From: Candidatus Latescibacterota bacterium
Lineage (GTDB): Bacteria; Latescibacterota; UBA2968; UBA8231
NCBI GenBank assembly: GCA_022825185.1
Contig: JAJDYK010000021.1
Span: 1 to 34,744 of the forward strand
DNA: 34,744 nucleotides
Direction of reading: 5' to 3'
Every line of letters starts with the position of its first letter. Position 1 is the first letter of the stretch. A program made the position numbers and the translations under genes. A model generated the notes under the pieces. That model ran no database searches. It saw only the letters and a list, made by a program, of their open reading frames with translations, and had not been told where the DNA came from. Shown in pieces: positions 33,367 through 34,744 of the stretch.

Positions 33367-33394
33367 GTAGGGGCGGTTCGCGAACCGTCCCTAC
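33367..33394. repeat. 28-base palindrome, REP-like element
   Basis: GTAGGGGCGGTTCG (33367-33380) is followed at once by CGAACCGTCCCTAC (33381-33394), a palindrome with one G-T pair and no loop. It lies between convergent genes, has no T run, and resembles the GGGGCGGTTCGCGAACCG type of intergenic palindrome known from several environmental genomes. Confidence 0.75.
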
Positions 33395-33410
33395 ACCACC
33401 CCCTCTTACC

Positions 33411-34744
33411 TCATTCCCTCAACTGCTCAATCATCTTCCGCACCCGCAAGTCATCGGGTGCCTTCTCCAGCACCTGCCGTGCCTTTTCAACTGCTCCCGT
33501 GCCCCGATAGGCGTCCGCCAGCTTGAGCCACAAGATCGCGTCCTCGGGCCGCCGCTGTACCGCTCCCGCCAAATAGTGCTGCGCCTCGGCAAATTGCCGC
33601 TGCTTTAGAAAGGCTGTGCCGAGGTTGTTCCACACGCGGGCGTCTGTGGAATCTATGGCCAAGGCTTGGCGAAAGACGCTCAGCCCTTCGGCAAAGCGCT
33701 CCTGCATCAAGAAGGTGGTGCCGAGGTTGTTGAGCAGCCCGAGGTGTTCAGGTAGGGTCGCTAGACCGCGACGATAGGTTTCTGCGGCCTGATCGAAGGC
33801 GCGGTTGCGGGTGTGGATGGCCCCCAGCCGCAGATGGGCGGCGACAAAGGTCGGGGCTAGTTCGGTCGTGCGCTGATAGGCCGCAGCCGCAGCATCCCAT
33901 TGTCGCAGGTGTTCGTGCAACTCGCCCTTGCGGTAGTGTCCCACGGAGTGGTCAGGCAGCGCGGCAAGCAACCCGTCGTACAGGCGCACGGCCTGTTGGA
34001 AGCGGCCCCGGCGGATGGCGTCTTCGGCTAGTTTGAAACTCAGTTCGGGCAAGACGCGCCGCACTTCTATGTCTTCGGACCGTAGCCGAGCGGCTTTGCC
34101 CATCTGCGCGAGGGCTTCGGAGTACTCGCCGCGCCGCTCGTATATCAGTCCTTCGAGCGCGAGGTGTCGCGCCGCCCAAGCGCGCGCTAGCTGTGGCGTC
34201 GCGGTCGGATGCACAAATTCCAAATCGGCGCGGCGAACAGCCGCTAGATCGGCGAGGGAAAACAGCCCGCGCCCGCGACTCAGGTCGCGGTACAGGCCCC
34301 TCGGAGCTGCAAACTCCAACCGGGCATTGTCGTCGGTGTTGAGCGGAGCGTCGCCGGCTAGCTTTTGGATTCCTTGGTGTCCCATGACATACGAGCAGAG
34401 CAAGTCGAGTGCGTCGCCCCCGCCACTGCGCGCCAAGTCGCGCCGCACGCCGGGCCGCTCCAAGCGCGTGGCGAGCCGGTCCAACCCCACCTCCACCGGC
34501 GCGGTCGAGCCGACGAGCAGATAGTCGATCCCAGGCATTAGCTCCCACATGGCCACGTGTGGGAAGGCGTCGGCAAAGGTAGCGACAATGGTTTGCACAT
34601 CTTCCGGCTCTAGCGCGTAGGCTTGGAGCCAAACGCCGATTAATCCTCCCGGCGCGAGCTTTTGGCGGCAGTCGTGGAAAAATTCGCGGGTGAATAGATC
34701 GGCCATGCCGGCAATCCACAAGCTCGAAGGTTGCGAGATGATGA
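33411..34744 (-). CDS. Spermidine-synthase-like protein with C-terminal TPR repeats, 5' part outside window
   Basis: The frame stays open to the window edge and reads IISQPSSLWIAGMADLFTRE at the start, so the TTG at 34721 is internal and the gene begins outside. Residues to about 140 match the second half of spermidine-synthase-like (Rossmann) proteins: LAPGGLIGVWLQAYALEPED and the closing APLNTDDNARLEFAAPR. From about residue 170 to the end there are TPR units, for example GLLNNLGTTFLMQERFAEGL and ARVWNNLGTAFLKQRQFAEA. Such proteins often have membrane helices at the N-terminus (fused MFS/spermidine synthase); that part cannot be seen. The TPR part suggests a protein-binding role. Polyamine synthesis is uncertain. 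Confidence 0.85.
   Translation of the reverse strand, partial: IISQPSSLWIAGMADLFTREFFHDCRQKLAPGGLIGVWLQAYALEPEDVQTIVATFADAFPHVAMWELMPGIDYLLVGSTAPVEVGLDRLATRLERPGVRRDLARSGGGDALDLLCSYVMGHQGIQKLAGDAPLNTDDNARLEFAAPRGLYRDLSRGRGLFSLADLAAVRRADLEFVHPTATPQLARAWAARHLALEGLIYERRGEYSEALAQMGKAARLRSEDIEVRRVLPELSFKLAEDAIRRGRFQQAVRLYDGLLAALPDHSVGHYRKGELHEHLRQWDAAAAAYQRTTELAPTFVAAHLRLGAIHTRNRAFDQAAETYRRGLATLPEHLGLLNNLGTTFLMQERFAEGLSVFRQALAIDSTDARVWNNLGTAFLKQRQFAEAQHYLAGAVQRRPEDAILWLKLADAYRGTGAVEKARQVLEKAPDDLRVRKMIEQLRE

Overview
The window looks like chromosome from an uncultivated, moderately GC-rich Gram-negative bacterium. The best hints are secreted proteins ending in FlgD/gliding-type C-terminal domains (NPFTPNGDG motif), a CBM9-like secreted protein, LVIVD-type beta-propellers, a PhyH dioxygenase, creatininase-family and Gfo/Idh/MocA enzymes. 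This mix is typical of FCB-related environmental lineages such as Latescibacterota. That assignment is an inference; no marker gene in the window settles it.

Left part (1-8.1 kb): the 3' end of an N-acetylmuramoyl-L-alanine amidase, a small unknown gene, a Gfo/Idh-SDR pair on the minus strand, then from a divergent promoter region a plus-strand run of an ATP-grasp-like protein, LarE and peptide deformylase, tRNA-Asp, a class I FBP aldolase and a PhyH-type oxygenase.

Middle-left (8.1-16.1 kb, minus strand): a complete peptide/nickel-type (Opp/Dpp) ABC importer, read as binding lipoprotein, two permeases, two ATPases. Between the second permease and the first ATPase lies a 1.9-kb, more AT-rich block in the same orientation. 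It carries a DNA methyltransferase, two tiny reading frames that may be one frameshifted gene, and a PIN-domain toxin with a small partner.

Middle (16.2-22.2 kb, plus strand): a PII protein, then a tightly packed operon with its own promoter and a perfect palindromic operator. It encodes a YtrA-like GntR regulator, an ABC ATPase, and two tandem paralogous membrane proteins, each an ABC-2-type permease fused to a C-terminal beta-propeller predicted to sit outside the cytoplasmic membrane. It ends with the remnant of a secreted thioredoxin-like gene that has lost its middle. This exporter is the most unusual system in the window.

Right part (22.3-34.7 kb): an SDR plus a glutamate-1-semialdehyde-aminomutase-like aminotransferase, a divergent PurF with all four Fe-S cysteines, a secreted protein of unknown function divergent from a creatininase-family hydrolase, a secreted CBM9-like protein whose promoter has a 13-nt homopolymer in its spacer, a divergent pair of ~700-residue secreted paralogues, and the C-terminal part of a spermidine-synthase-like TPR protein that runs off the window. 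Several clear intrinsic terminators separate these units. I saw no rRNA, CRISPR array, transposase, integrase or replication origin.
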